A stretch of 64,000 bases of DNA from Chaetorhynchus papuensis (lineage: Eukaryota > Chordata > Aves > Passeriformes > Rhipiduridae): NCBI GenBank assembly GCA_013396525.1, contig VWYX01000681.1, positions 124,001 through 188,000 on the forward strand, in the 5' to 3' direction. Position numbers and translations under genes: made by a program. Under the pieces are notes generated by a model. It worked only from the letters and a program-made list of their open reading frames with translations. It had not been told where the DNA came from and did no database searches. Of the stretch, positions 29,501 to 36,279 are shown one piece after another. Numbering within the stretch: the first letter of the stretch is position 1; each line of letters opens with the position of its first letter.

Positions 29501-32500
29501 TGGTCAGTCAGGCAAGACCAAAGGCTGTGTGTAACCGGAACCCCTCCTCTGCCTGGTGTAAGGATAGGGATTTTGCCTCAACACCTGCCAGTCTCTCTGT
29601 AGTTAGTACAGGTCCTGTGCAGCACATTATAAACTACCAGAGATGCTTCATACAATCTCTTTGTATTGTTCTCCTTTTCATTCTCCATTAAACAATAGGA
29701 AATACAAACAAAATTGGAACAAAAGCCACGCATTTTGAGTAATGCAAGTCAAGCGGAAAGCGTCTACCTACAACAGAACAACTGATAAAATAACCTGCCC
29801 ATCTACTGCATAAGCATCATTGTAGAGCAGTAGAACATGTAAATGTCCTGCTGCTAAACAACTTGGTTTTTGGTCTTTCAATAAAATTAAAAAAATAGAA
29901 AAACCTCTCCTTGCGTATGAGCTAAGAGGAGAGACAGATTTGTTTCATTTCAAGTCAACAGAGGAAACAGTGAGAAAGTACACTTAAATGTCATATTTTA
30001 TTTTTGTGCTAAGCTCACAAGAAGCCACTTGCTCAAGCTCTCTCGATGGCTCATTTCAACTGCACATAAACATCTCATAAATTATAGGCAGTGTTCATCA
30101 TATTTTCGGTTTTATTTAGCTGGGTTTTTTTAAGCCTTGCTCTCACTAGGCAAACAAAGAGGAGTAATTGAGGCTTAACTTTTGCTTTTTGGAGTACTTT
30201 TTGAAGTTAAGTCTACAAAGACTGCCACCAGTGTTATTGTCCAAGGTGAGGAGTGCAGAGGACAGAACTCTACCAGCGGATGGGAATACAACACTACCAG
30301 TACAGATAAACTCAAATACACGCTTTTTGATATAGGATAATTTACACCAAGAGTTTAAAAAATGAATGCCACTCAGTAGGAGGCATCCTTGGCTCTACCA
30401 ATGTACTTTAGAGAGCGAAGGACCTTTGAATTTTATGTGAAGGGGGACACTGTTATGAACTGAAGTCTTAGAGGAACCACAAATCAGAGCATATTCGTAA
30501 CTGTATTTGGTGCAGCCTCGAAAGAGATAGCCTTAGAGAAAAGAACATATTAATATTCTTTTTGATTGTTACTATTTTTTTAAATTTTAAAATCTGAATT
30601 CTTTTGAATTCTTTTCCATTTGCTGAAATTTTCAGGGGGTCTGGAAAAAAAAGCAAACAACACCCTGTGATATAGTACAAAACTAGTATTTCAAATTAAA
30701 GTTCACGCTAAACCAGATAAAACTCCATAAAAACACGTTCATTGTCGGATGTAATTTTTCCCCCAAGAAAGACATTGTTAAGTGCCCGATTAAGTAACAC
30801 AGTCATGCAGCTGAAGATGGAGGCCAACCATGCAGCTAACAGCAATGATTGCAAGTGTACCTGGTTGTCATGAAGGTTTTCTGCTCCCGGGCGAGGGGAT
30901 GACTCTTCACACACAGCAAGACTCCGCACGAGTTTCCCCTTAGCTCCTGACTGAATTAAGAGAGAGAGAGAAAACGGAACAGGAAACACTACTACTGACC
31001 CCACGTCACATAAGCCGCCCACGTCAGCTGTTCCTAAATATCCCAAATAACTATCACCCACCCAGCCCACAAAAATCCATCTGCCTCGGACATGGATAGA
31101 AAAGGATTCTAAGCAGCAAGACATTTGCCACACAGGGAAGGTGGTAGGTTTCTTTCTGCTTTTATAATTTCAGCTACAGCTCACTTACTTTCACCAAAAA
31201 TTGTAAAGAACAGATAGTCCAATACTGAAAGTAATTTGACATAAACTCAAATGTTCCTTTTGCCATTTGGTTTGTGGGTTTTTTTGTTTGTTTTGGGAGT
31301 CCCTTCCCTTCTTCTACTAGTATTATATCCAAGAATCACGGACAATAAAATGTGCATGCATTATGGATCTGCACTTGAAAAATTAAAAGAAGGTTTTCAG
31401 GGTTTTATTTGTTTTCAGAAGCTCCCTCCCACACCTGCCCCCACCCATTCCCCGTCAGGGAGCTAGTTAACTTCTGCTTCTTTATGTCAAGATTATTTCA
31501 TTAAAATATAATTCCAACAGAAAGATTAATTACTAAAGCAAAAGGAGTGAACCTTTTCCTTCTCCAGTGGTGCACAGAAGTACACATGCTGTCTAACACA
31601 AGGACACAGCAAGCCCAGCAGCATAAAATTATGATGGATCAAGGGAAGCCTGACACATATTATCTGGAGGCAGTTCTCCGCCTTTGTGTGAAAGGACTGT
31701 GGGGTAGGGAGCAGGAAAAAACCCACAACACAAACAAAAAACCACAAACCACACAAGTGAATAAAGAATGCCATTTCGATTGTAGACAGACATTTAACTG
31801 AAACTCCTCCTTCTGTTTTGGCATGCAATTCCAAACAGAAATGGACCCCTACCTTGGATCTCTTTTTCTGCTGATTTGCACCTCGTTTCTGGGTATAGCA
31901 AAAAAAAAAGAGAAGCAGGTATCACTTCAGTGGACAGTGTGCATGACAAGAGCATTACAAATAAATAGACTAAATCACTTCTAACTGGTGTTTTAAATCA
32001 GTTGCTGACTGCAAAAGCAACTTCCCCAAACCCAGTCTGGAAAGCAGGGAAAACCAAGAATCATCTCTGTTCATTTCATTTTACAAACAGGTATAAACAA
32101 GAAAATACACTACACAGTGTTCTGTCATTTTGCATATAATAAAAATGTAAGAAAAGGTATACTTAAGTAAATGCTCCCCCTCTCCAAATTCCTCTTAAAT
32201 TGTGGTCTCCCCCTTTATTTTTATATTCGATTGAGCAAAAAGGATTAAAAACCCCTCATCCAATAAAGTCTTCTTATCAAATTACCTTCTTAGGCTTTGC
32301 ATAACAACTTTTTGTTGGCAGTAACACCTACAAACCAAACCACACATTAAGTAATTATTCATTAGTATTACCTGTGAATTCATGAGATCAAGGTAGTTTT
32401 CTAAATCCCCAAAGAGGGAAAACAGTCAAATATCTCACCAAGCTTTAACACAGATGTCTAGAAATTAACTTCTCAGAAAAAGCAATAACATGGACAGCAG

Positions 32501-32884
32501 CCTAAAGAGCTTGAAAGGTATAACAAATAACAGCATTTATTTTATAGCGAAATAAAAGAACTCAAAATACATTAATAAATAAAAATTTTAAAAGGGAAAA
32601 AATAGTCTCAAAATCATAAGAAAAAATTAGGGGAAGTGTAGGCAATGAAAGAACTCACAGAAATGAAAAAGCAATGGTAACACATTGATATTTAATATGC
32701 CCATTCACTATTCCTGTCTTACCTGCAGATCTGTCTTGGAATCACTGAGCTTCTCCTCCTCTACTTCTGAGCTTTCAGATTTATTAAGAACACAGTTGTC
32801 CGGGTTGGCTTCAGAGAGGGCAATCTCCTGCTCTTTTGCAGCTTCCTCTGCTGTCTCCTGGTTCAATTTACCTTGCTCAGACAT
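5431..32884 (-). CDS. ARPP21: ARPP21 (R3H/SUZ RNA-binding protein), partial split gene, nine coding exons
   Basis: The coding segments are 32884-32723, 31888-31853, 30950-30861, 26775-26631, 25378-25300, 23980-23921, 23004-22864, 7421-7313 and 5532-5431, read on the minus strand. Together they make 308 codons with continuous phase and GT-AG introns. The protein has an acidic N-terminus, a basic PKA-site segment (QQKKRSKSGAKGKL), the signature RSLAVCEESS, a Lys/Glu/Asp-rich linker, an R3H domain (about residues 160-240, R205-x3-H209) and a SUZ segment (about 255-308, ending EEREEEYQRVRERIF). These match vertebrate ARPP21 rather than its paralogue R3HDM1, because the N-terminal phosphoprotein region and the NNNHYKKFPQMSSYQRML stretch are ARPP21-like. 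In mammals the long form is a neuronal and thymocyte RNA-binding protein that binds uridine-rich 3'UTRs and promotes translation. The short form, RCS, is a PKA-regulated calmodulin-binding protein. The C-terminal exons lie outside the window. Confidence 0.96.
5533..7312 (-). other. ARPP21: ARPP21 intron 8 (1780 nt)
   Basis: A GT-AG intron between the two SUZ exons. Most of it is ordinary AT-rich sequence. The first 300 nt on the minus strand (about 7010-7230) are unusually GC- and CpG-rich. Open frames at 5957-6436 and 6910-7332 on the minus strand are intronic read-through without recognisable homology. Confidence 0.85.
7019..7230. promoter_or_regulatory. Intronic CpG-rich patch with a G-quadruplex motif
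   Basis: This roughly 200-bp stretch has about a dozen or more CpG dinucleotides, in a window where CpG is otherwise rare. It ends in a G-rich run that fits four G-tracts with short loops on the plus strand (7195-7217: GGGG, A, GGGG, CAGGA, GGG, CA, GGGG). It lies about 100 nt inside intron 8 of ARPP21. It could be a small intronic regulatory element or a GC-rich remnant of an old insertion. Function is inferred only from composition. Confidence 0.4.
7313..7421 (-). CDS. ARPP21: ARPP21 coding exon 8, R3H end and SUZ start (residues 238-274)
   Basis: A 109-nt exon completes the split Ile codon and encodes IPEQRFSEHLKDEKGEESQK, then RFILKRDNSSIDKEDNQ. The acceptor is actttgctggcag. The donor is CAG|GTTGGT, which has T at +3 and is the most atypical donor of the set. 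It enters in phase 2 and leaves in phase 0. RFILKRDNSS is the start of the SUZ region in ARPP21/R3HDM proteins. A CpG-rich, G-quadruplex-forming patch lies about 100 nt into the next intron. Confidence 0.96.
8096..8146. repeat. Direct repeat of a 17-bp word, 34-bp offset
   Basis: The word ctcaccttgtgcaaaaa occurs at 8096-8112 and again at 8130-8146. The sequence after each copy is only weakly similar, so this is probably an old partial tandem duplication. Confidence 0.8.
8250..8291. repeat. Short tandem repeat, about 15-16 bp unit, 2.7 copies
   Basis: Two full units close to tgtttTAAgCCTGCAG and a partial third (ending ttaagcc) follow one another, with one-base length variation between the first and second copies. 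Confidence 0.75.
8351..8372. repeat. Small perfect inverted repeat (hairpin)
   Basis: The 8-bp arms tatcaccc and gggtgata are separated by the 6-nt loop gactga. There is no U-tract or other sign of an RNA gene. Confidence 0.7.
9368..9452. other. Assembly gap (85 N)
   Basis: A run of 85 N inside ARPP21 intron 7. The right flank is A-rich (aaaaaaatttgaaaaaat). The listed length may or may not be the true gap size. Confidence 0.99.
11854..11875. repeat. Small inverted repeat
   Basis: Arms gatcactt and aagtgatc with the 6-nt loop cttgtc. No function can be assigned. Confidence 0.65.
12160..12352 (+). mobile_element. CR1 LINE 3' fragment, sense on plus strand
   Basis: The stretch follows the avian CR1 3' region: TGAGGGTGACCAGGCACTGG, then a segment close to 'ggttgcc gagacaggtggtggagtctccatcc', 'ggtcctgg ... 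gggcaact', 'gcttgagcaggagttggac aagatgacttccagaa', ending near 'ttctgtgaaac'. Compared with common CR1 copies there is a roughly 30-nt internal loss after 'tccatccc'. It is 5'-truncated and non-coding. The long plus-strand open frame across it (11926-12468) is therefore fortuitous. Confidence 0.85.
19702..19719. repeat. 18-bp near-perfect palindrome
   Basis: Arms gtaaagta and tactttac flank GG. A similar gtacgtaaaagtg lies just downstream. The setting is a locally CpG-containing part of intron 7. No element family was recognised. Confidence 0.6.
21778..21885 (-). mobile_element. CR1 LINE 3' fragment, sense on minus strand
   Basis: It begins tcacagattcacagaataaa, the reverse complement of the CR1 terminal octamer repeats, and continues gagttggaagggactcatga, then 'gaatcattgagttcaactcccagccctgtacagcacc'. 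This matches the avian CR1 type with 'acccatgaggatcatcgagtcc'. It is a short, diverged, 5'-truncated copy. It resembles the copy at 48.9 kb in inverted orientation. Confidence 0.85.
22749..22785. repeat. A-rich low-complexity tract
   Basis: Runs of A broken by single C or T residues, about 75 nt inside intron 7 on the minus strand from the exon-7 donor. On the pre-mRNA this is a U-rich tract downstream of the donor. Such tracts can recruit TIA-1-like splicing factors, but that is inference. Confidence 0.7.
22864..23004 (-). CDS. ARPP21: ARPP21 coding exon 7, R3H core (residues 191-237 plus 2 nt)
   Basis: This 141-nt exon encodes NNHYKKFPQMSSYQRMLVHR, then VAAYFGMDHNVDQTGKSVII, then NKTSNTR. 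The R3H signature Arg-x3-His is at R205 and H209 (RMLVH), within the helix that contacts single-stranded nucleic acid. The acceptor is tctcctttgtttctag and the donor GTAAGT. It enters and leaves in phase 2, so skipping would remove the R3H core but keep the frame into the SUZ exons. A 15.4 kb intron follows. Confidence 0.97.
23005..23920 (-). other. ARPP21: ARPP21 intron 6 (916 nt)
   Basis: A GT-AG intron in phase 2, AT-rich. The only distinct site noted is a CACGTG E-box at 23773-23778. No exon or repeat was recognised. Confidence 0.85.
23921..23980 (-). CDS. ARPP21: ARPP21 coding exon 6, R3H domain N-terminal helix (residues 171-190 plus 2 nt)
   Basis: A 60-nt exon encodes RDRMILLKMEQEIIDFISDN, with acceptor cttgcatttctttttgacag and donor GTAAGT. 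It enters and leaves in phase 2, so the frame would survive skipping. The sequence is the first helix of the R3H domain. An E-box-like CACGTG lies in the following intron at 23773-23778. Confidence 0.96.
23981..25299 (-). other. ARPP21: ARPP21 intron 5 (1319 nt)
   Basis: A GT-AG intron in phase 2 with nothing recognisable inside. Open frames on both strands here are short and unsupported. Confidence 0.85.
25300..25378 (-). CDS. ARPP21: ARPP21 coding exon 5, start of the R3H region (residues 145-170 plus 2 nt)
   Basis: This 79-nt exon encodes DCSQEYTDSTGIDLHEFLIN followed by TLKNNP. It has a strong acceptor (tttttatttttcag) and a GTAGGT donor, entering in phase 1 and leaving in phase 2. The segment EYTDSTGIDLHEFLINTLKNN immediately precedes the R3H fold in ARPP21 and R3HDM family members. 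Confidence 0.96.
25379..26630 (-). other. ARPP21: ARPP21 intron 4 (1252 nt)
   Basis: A GT-AG intron in phase 1, AT-rich, with no repeat or RNA gene recognised. Confidence 0.85.
26631..26775 (-). CDS. ARPP21: ARPP21 coding exon 4, charged linker (residues 97-144 plus 1 nt)
   Basis: This 145-nt exon encodes ESIQLQLSSFPSLQEEDKSS, followed by a Lys/Asp/Glu-rich run and ending KIRMLSK. The acceptor is ttttttcctcaacag and the donor is G|GTGAAC. It enters in phase 0 and leaves in phase 1. The high A content on the coding strand comes from the AAG/AAA/GAA/GAT codons. The segment looks disordered. It connects the N-terminal phosphoprotein part to the R3H domain and is nearly identical in character to the mammalian linker. 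Confidence 0.97.
26776..30860 (-). other. ARPP21: ARPP21 intron 3 (4.1 kb)
   Basis: A GT-AG intron in phase 0, starting with the weak donor GTACAC. In mammals the alternative last exon of the short isoform (adding two residues after the equivalent of exon 3) is spliced from this position. I looked for an acceptor followed by a Thr-Leu-stop reading and did not see one. The intron is AT-rich and no interspersed repeat was recognised. Confidence 0.8.
30861..30950 (-). CDS. ARPP21: ARPP21 coding exon 3 (residues 67-96)
   Basis: Thirty codons run from SGAKGKLVRSLAVCEESS to NLHDNQ. The acceptor is a (TC)n tract ending in TTAATTCAG. The donor is CAG|GTACAC. RSLAVCEESS is diagnostic of ARPP21 and its short isoform RCS. 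Both ends are phase 0. In mammals the short 89-residue isoform diverges from the long one right after the residue equivalent to this exon end, so the intron that follows should hold the alternative last exon if birds make it. I could not identify that exon. Confidence 0.97.
30951..31852 (-). other. ARPP21: ARPP21 intron 2 (902 nt)
   Basis: A phase-0 GT-AG intron with a (TC)n polypyrimidine tract before the exon-3 acceptor and T/G-rich sequence at 31276-31305. No exon was recognised. Confidence 0.85.
31853..31888 (-). CDS. ARPP21: ARPP21 coding exon 2, 36-nt exon with PKA target serine (residues 55-66)
   Basis: Twelve codons, KRGANQQKKRSK, are bounded by a strong acceptor (long T tract, then ATACCCAG) and a GTAGGG donor. 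Both ends are in phase 0, so skipping it keeps frame. It joins to SGAKGKL in exon 3. KKRS aligns with RRKS of mammalian ARPP-21, whose serine (Ser55 without the initiator Met) is phosphorylated by PKA in striatal neurons. Here the serine would be residue 65. The exon is too short to find by ORF length. It is supported by flanking splice sites, phase and homology. Confidence 0.92.
31889..32722 (-). other. ARPP21: ARPP21 intron 1 of the coding part (834 nt)
   Basis: A phase-0 GT-AG intron with a long T tract just before the exon-2 acceptor. No further features were recognised. Confidence 0.85.
32723..32884 (-). CDS. ARPP21: ARPP21 coding exon 1 (start codon, residues 1-54)
   Basis: The ATG at 32884-32882 begins MSEQGKLNQETAEEAAKEQE, the typical ARPP21 N-terminus, and the exon ends KTDLQ at a GTAAGA donor in phase 0. 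An in-frame TAA at 32902-32900, five codons upstream, shows that this is the first usable start in the exon. The start has A at -3. The 5' part of the exon is probably untranslated leader: a candidate acceptor (ccttTCAG type) ends at 32923, so the exon would begin at 32922. The segment is acidic, with many Glu, Asp and Ser residues, and has no predicted folded domain. It is longer than the equivalent human segment, so alignment there will need gaps. Confidence 0.95.
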
Positions 32885-32922
32885 TCTTCCAGACAGAAAT
32901 TAAAATAACAAGATTTGGTGAC
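32885..32922 (-). other. ARPP21: Probable ARPP21 5'-UTR part of the first coding exon
   Basis: Thirty-eight nt lie between a candidate acceptor (gtatcttgacctttcag) and the start codon. They contain the in-frame stop TAA at 32902-32900. The acceptor is plausible but its polypyrimidine tract is modest. The exon could also extend further 5'. Confidence 0.5.
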
Positions 32923-34576
32923 CTGAAAGGTCAAGATACCACGACACAAACACACACAAAAAAAACATTGGGGGTGAAATTTATTTTTTCTTTTACTTCC
33001 CAATTTCAGTTCCTTTGATAAACAAATGAAAATGTGCAGCTCAGGAGTGGAAAACTATGTATGACCCAGTTGCAGAGATGTACAGAGTCAACAATATTGG
33101 ATAACAGCAGAATTTTGTCAGGTTAAACAAGCAGAGCTCTGATCTAAACAGCCTTTGTGGAGAGCAGATTTAAGGTAAGGTGCTACGACTCCCCAGCCCA
33201 GCCCCAGGACTGCCAAGGTGCAGGCAGGGACAGTGAGGGACTCTACCAAAAAGCTCAGTGGCACGAGGCAAAAAGGACCCATTCTAAGTCTCTGGCATCT
33301 TGGGGTTCCCCTCTTCTAATTTTCTTTTTCCTTTCAATAAAAGATAATAGCCAAACAAACAGAAATAAAAACCATGCATGAGCAACAACACTGTTTTTAG
33401 TATTCAGCCATGGGGTTTATGCATAGCAGAAGCCATGGTGTTCACTACCACTATAAATATATATTTATCTTTTTTTTTAAGAGGTAATAATTCAAGATAA
33501 GTACGAACTCTAAATTTGGCAATAAAGCTCTCAGGGTCAACATTTTCAGGGATCAAACCAACAGCTCCATTATTAAAACCCTAAGCCTCTTCCCTAAACC
33601 AGTGTCACTCTTCAGTACTAGGAAAATTGTACAGAAAGCCCTTGGCAGGTTCTTCTAATGAAGAAATCTTAACTGAACTGCATTTACTCTCAGCTTACAA
33701 TGGGGTTGTTGTACAGAAGCTTTAAAGGCTTTTCAGAGTTAAAGCCTATTATTATTTTCTCTCTCTTTCTCTGCCCCCAGCTCCCTCCTGAAGACTCCCC
33801 CACTGATCAATTGTCAAATGAGACTCATGAATAATTTAACTTTTCTTTCCCCATCCATTTGGCTTAAGAAGCATCTGCAAGAAAAACAACTGAATTTGAA
33901 ATAAGATGTTATTCCAGGAAGGTTCTTTTGCAACACATTGCCACTTCTCAACAGTGAAACAGCAGCTATGAAGCAAAACCATACTTTGCCATCTTTCTTT
34001 TTACTGTTTGAAATTAAACATTCAACAGGACTAGTATAACTTACCTTTATTTTTTTTAAGCCGTATTTTAAGTGAAAAAATCTAAGGCGTACTGAGTTAT
34101 AAACACTTACTTCTTCCAGTTTTTGCCTTTGTTTTCACACTGTAAGCAAGTAAAATTTCCTATATAATCTTCCTGTTTGAGAAGGACTGTGAATTTAGCA
34201 AGAAATCAAGCTAGATGGTTCATAAACAAACTGAATGGAATAAGAAACTAACCTGAAGCTTGACTTGCCTTACTGTGAGCTAATTTGTGATTCTCCTTCC
34301 TCCCACTGCTCTCCGCAAGAAGGCCAATGATTTTGGCTATTCTGCAGTTACAACTGAAACTTGAACCACTTTGATGAAAATTCAAAACATGATGAGCGGC
34401 AAGACCTTTAACCGGTCTGTTAAATAACCCTTAATTTGATAAGGATTTTCACCAAGAAATGCACATGCATGCACAAGCTCCTCATGAGCAGATCAACGTG
34501 CAGCTCATCTACACGCTTACACGGTGCTCACAAAAACAATTACGCCGGGATCAGCTGCACCAAAGAAGCCGTTTAC
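32923..34576. other. Upstream non-coding stretch, probably a 5'-UTR intron of ARPP21
   Basis: No coding exon or repeat was recognised. If the candidate exon at 34577-34745 is real, this is the 1654-nt intron between it and the first coding exon. It would begin with GTAAAC and end with TTTCAG on the minus strand. Confidence 0.5.
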
Positions 34577-35020
34577 CTGAAAAACTGCTATAATTCCAAC
34601 CGCCTTTCCAGCGTCTTCTGTTGGGCTTTGCTGGTTAAGTCCACACAAATGATCAACGGCGACGTGAGTCCCATGTCCCCATTAACAGTTCAGAGTGCCA
34701 ATCTCCATGCTGGTCCTTCAGGGAGCTTGACGCATCATAGCCAACCTGGAAAAGATGAAAAGTGAGTAACACCGGCAATGATCACGGCGCAAGGGAAGGA
34801 TGCGATGGAGAGGACCAGGTTTCTAACACTAATGACCAGTTCCAGGCAAGCCACTTTCACAGCTTGATCCAGCTCCACCTGTCTCAAAACTGCCTGCTTC
34901 TTCTCTAATGAAGGCTAGAGCCGGCTGTTCAAGTCATAACAGCTCCTACGCAAGGAGCTAAAATTAACAATTGCATTATGCACTGAAGATTACTCATTTC
35001 AATTTTAACCTTTTTTAGCG
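34490..35020. promoter_or_regulatory. CpG-enriched patch upstream of the ARPP21 coding region
   Basis: Repeated CpG sites (for example in caacgtg, acgccggg, caacggcgacgtg, caccggcaatgatcacggcg and gccggctg) are clustered here, while the flanking kilobases are CpG-poor. In a CpG-depleted vertebrate background this suggests a hypomethylated or constrained element such as a promoter or enhancer. It overlaps the candidate upstream exon. Confidence 0.35.
34577..34745 (-). other. Candidate non-coding upstream exon of ARPP21 (169 nt)
   Basis: On the minus strand a pyrimidine-rich acceptor (cacttttcatcttttccag) is followed after 169 nt by a good donor, CAG|GTAAAC. The interval is CpG-enriched relative to its surroundings. 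It contains short upstream ATGs that soon meet stops, so it would be leader rather than coding. It lies 1.7 kb upstream of the first coding exon in the right orientation. This rests on splice-site shape and composition only; no transcript evidence is available here. Confidence 0.33.
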
Positions 35021-36255
35021 AATTCCAGCACTTTTCATTAAAAAAAAAGGATATATACATATTTATGTATAAGCTCATCTGTTTGCCTCAACAGAAATCA
35101 ATGAGGGTATGAGGAGAAAAGATTTGCCTGCTTTTTAACTATGGCTTCTGTTCCAATTAAAATCTCAATAGTCAAACACTATTGAAAAAATAGCTAGGTG
35201 GGTGCTTTTAGAAAGTGACCTGCTTTACCAGGGTAGTGAGTTGCTCATTTAATAAGCTGAATAAAAGTTGAAATGATCCAGAATGGGAGGAAGAAGAGGA
35301 GAATGAAGAAATCCTATTCCCTGAACAACAGCTACCAAAAAAATTTCTTCTGAAGCATTGTGTGAGGAGGAAAAAGGAGATTTCCAGGTTATGGTTCAAG
35401 AAATAAACCTAAAGAAAGAGTTGCCTCAGCAATGCAATTTTTGCTGTTCATCACAATTGTGTTTGCCAGCTGAATAGCTGGTTTAACAGAAAATGAGCAT
35501 TTTAGGATGAGTCGGACTGATTTACAGGCCATGGCCATGTGCTGAACTGTACTGAGAAAACAGGCAGCTCTTCTCAAGATTTGCACGTGAGTCATGGTTG
35601 AAGCAGTCAATGCAGACACATGGAAACAGCAAATAGAAAGCACATATCCTTCTGCTGGGGAGGGGGGAGGAAGCCAAGCAACAGTAAAATCAAAAAACAA
35701 GAAAATCATCTCCTGTGATTAGACTGCTAGTTTCTGCAGGGTGTTTTACATTGTGCACTGCCTGCAACTGCTGTGCAGCACGTGTCAGCACACTGAAACT
35801 TGCCATGTGAAAGGAGCTGAATTTGATCCACTGGAAGTGGAGTTTAGCCTTTCACAATATTCCAGTCCTGCTCTCTCCGGGAGCTCTGGCACACAGAGGA
35901 GACCAGCAGGGAATTCTGTAAACTATCACTGCCATCCTGCAAATTTATATACATAACTATTTCTTTTCCTCAAACCATTTAATAATTTGTAGGGAGTAAT
36001 AGAAAATAAGTCCTCCCAGTAGCTTTTTGGTATTTCTTGCAGGATATTTTTGGAAATTCTAGCTCATTACAAACATAGGTTGACAATGGGAGTGGAAGAA
36101 CACCACGGAAAACTATGCCCAAGTATTCAAAGCACATGCAAAAATATCTAATGGAGCCAATACTCAGCAAGAAAAGAGTGAATAAACCTCTGACTCAAAA
36201 TCCTTTCCTCATAACCATCTTCCATCAACTGTTTCCCCCACACTTCCAAAAGAGA

Positions 36256-36279
36256 GGGGGAGGAGGGGTAAGGGGAGGG
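36256..36279 (+). other. G-quadruplex motif
   Basis: Four G-tracts with short loops: GGGGG, AGGA, GGGG, TAA, GGGG, A, GGG. It lies about 3.4 kb upstream of the ARPP21 start codon, on the strand opposite the coding strand. Confidence 0.7.

Noticed and set aside
30708..31133. 141-codon minus-strand open frame read as one exon
   Set aside because: Only the part at 30861-30950 is ARPP21 coding. The rest is intron on both sides, shown by the splice signals and loss of homology.
34401..34430. aaccggtctgtt, which resembles part of miR-128
   Set aside because: Only a short core matches, and neither the seed tcacagtg nor a hairpin is present.
34436..34765. 109-codon plus-strand open frame in the CpG-enriched patch
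   Set aside because: No recognisable family. The splice-like signals in this patch are on the minus strand instead.
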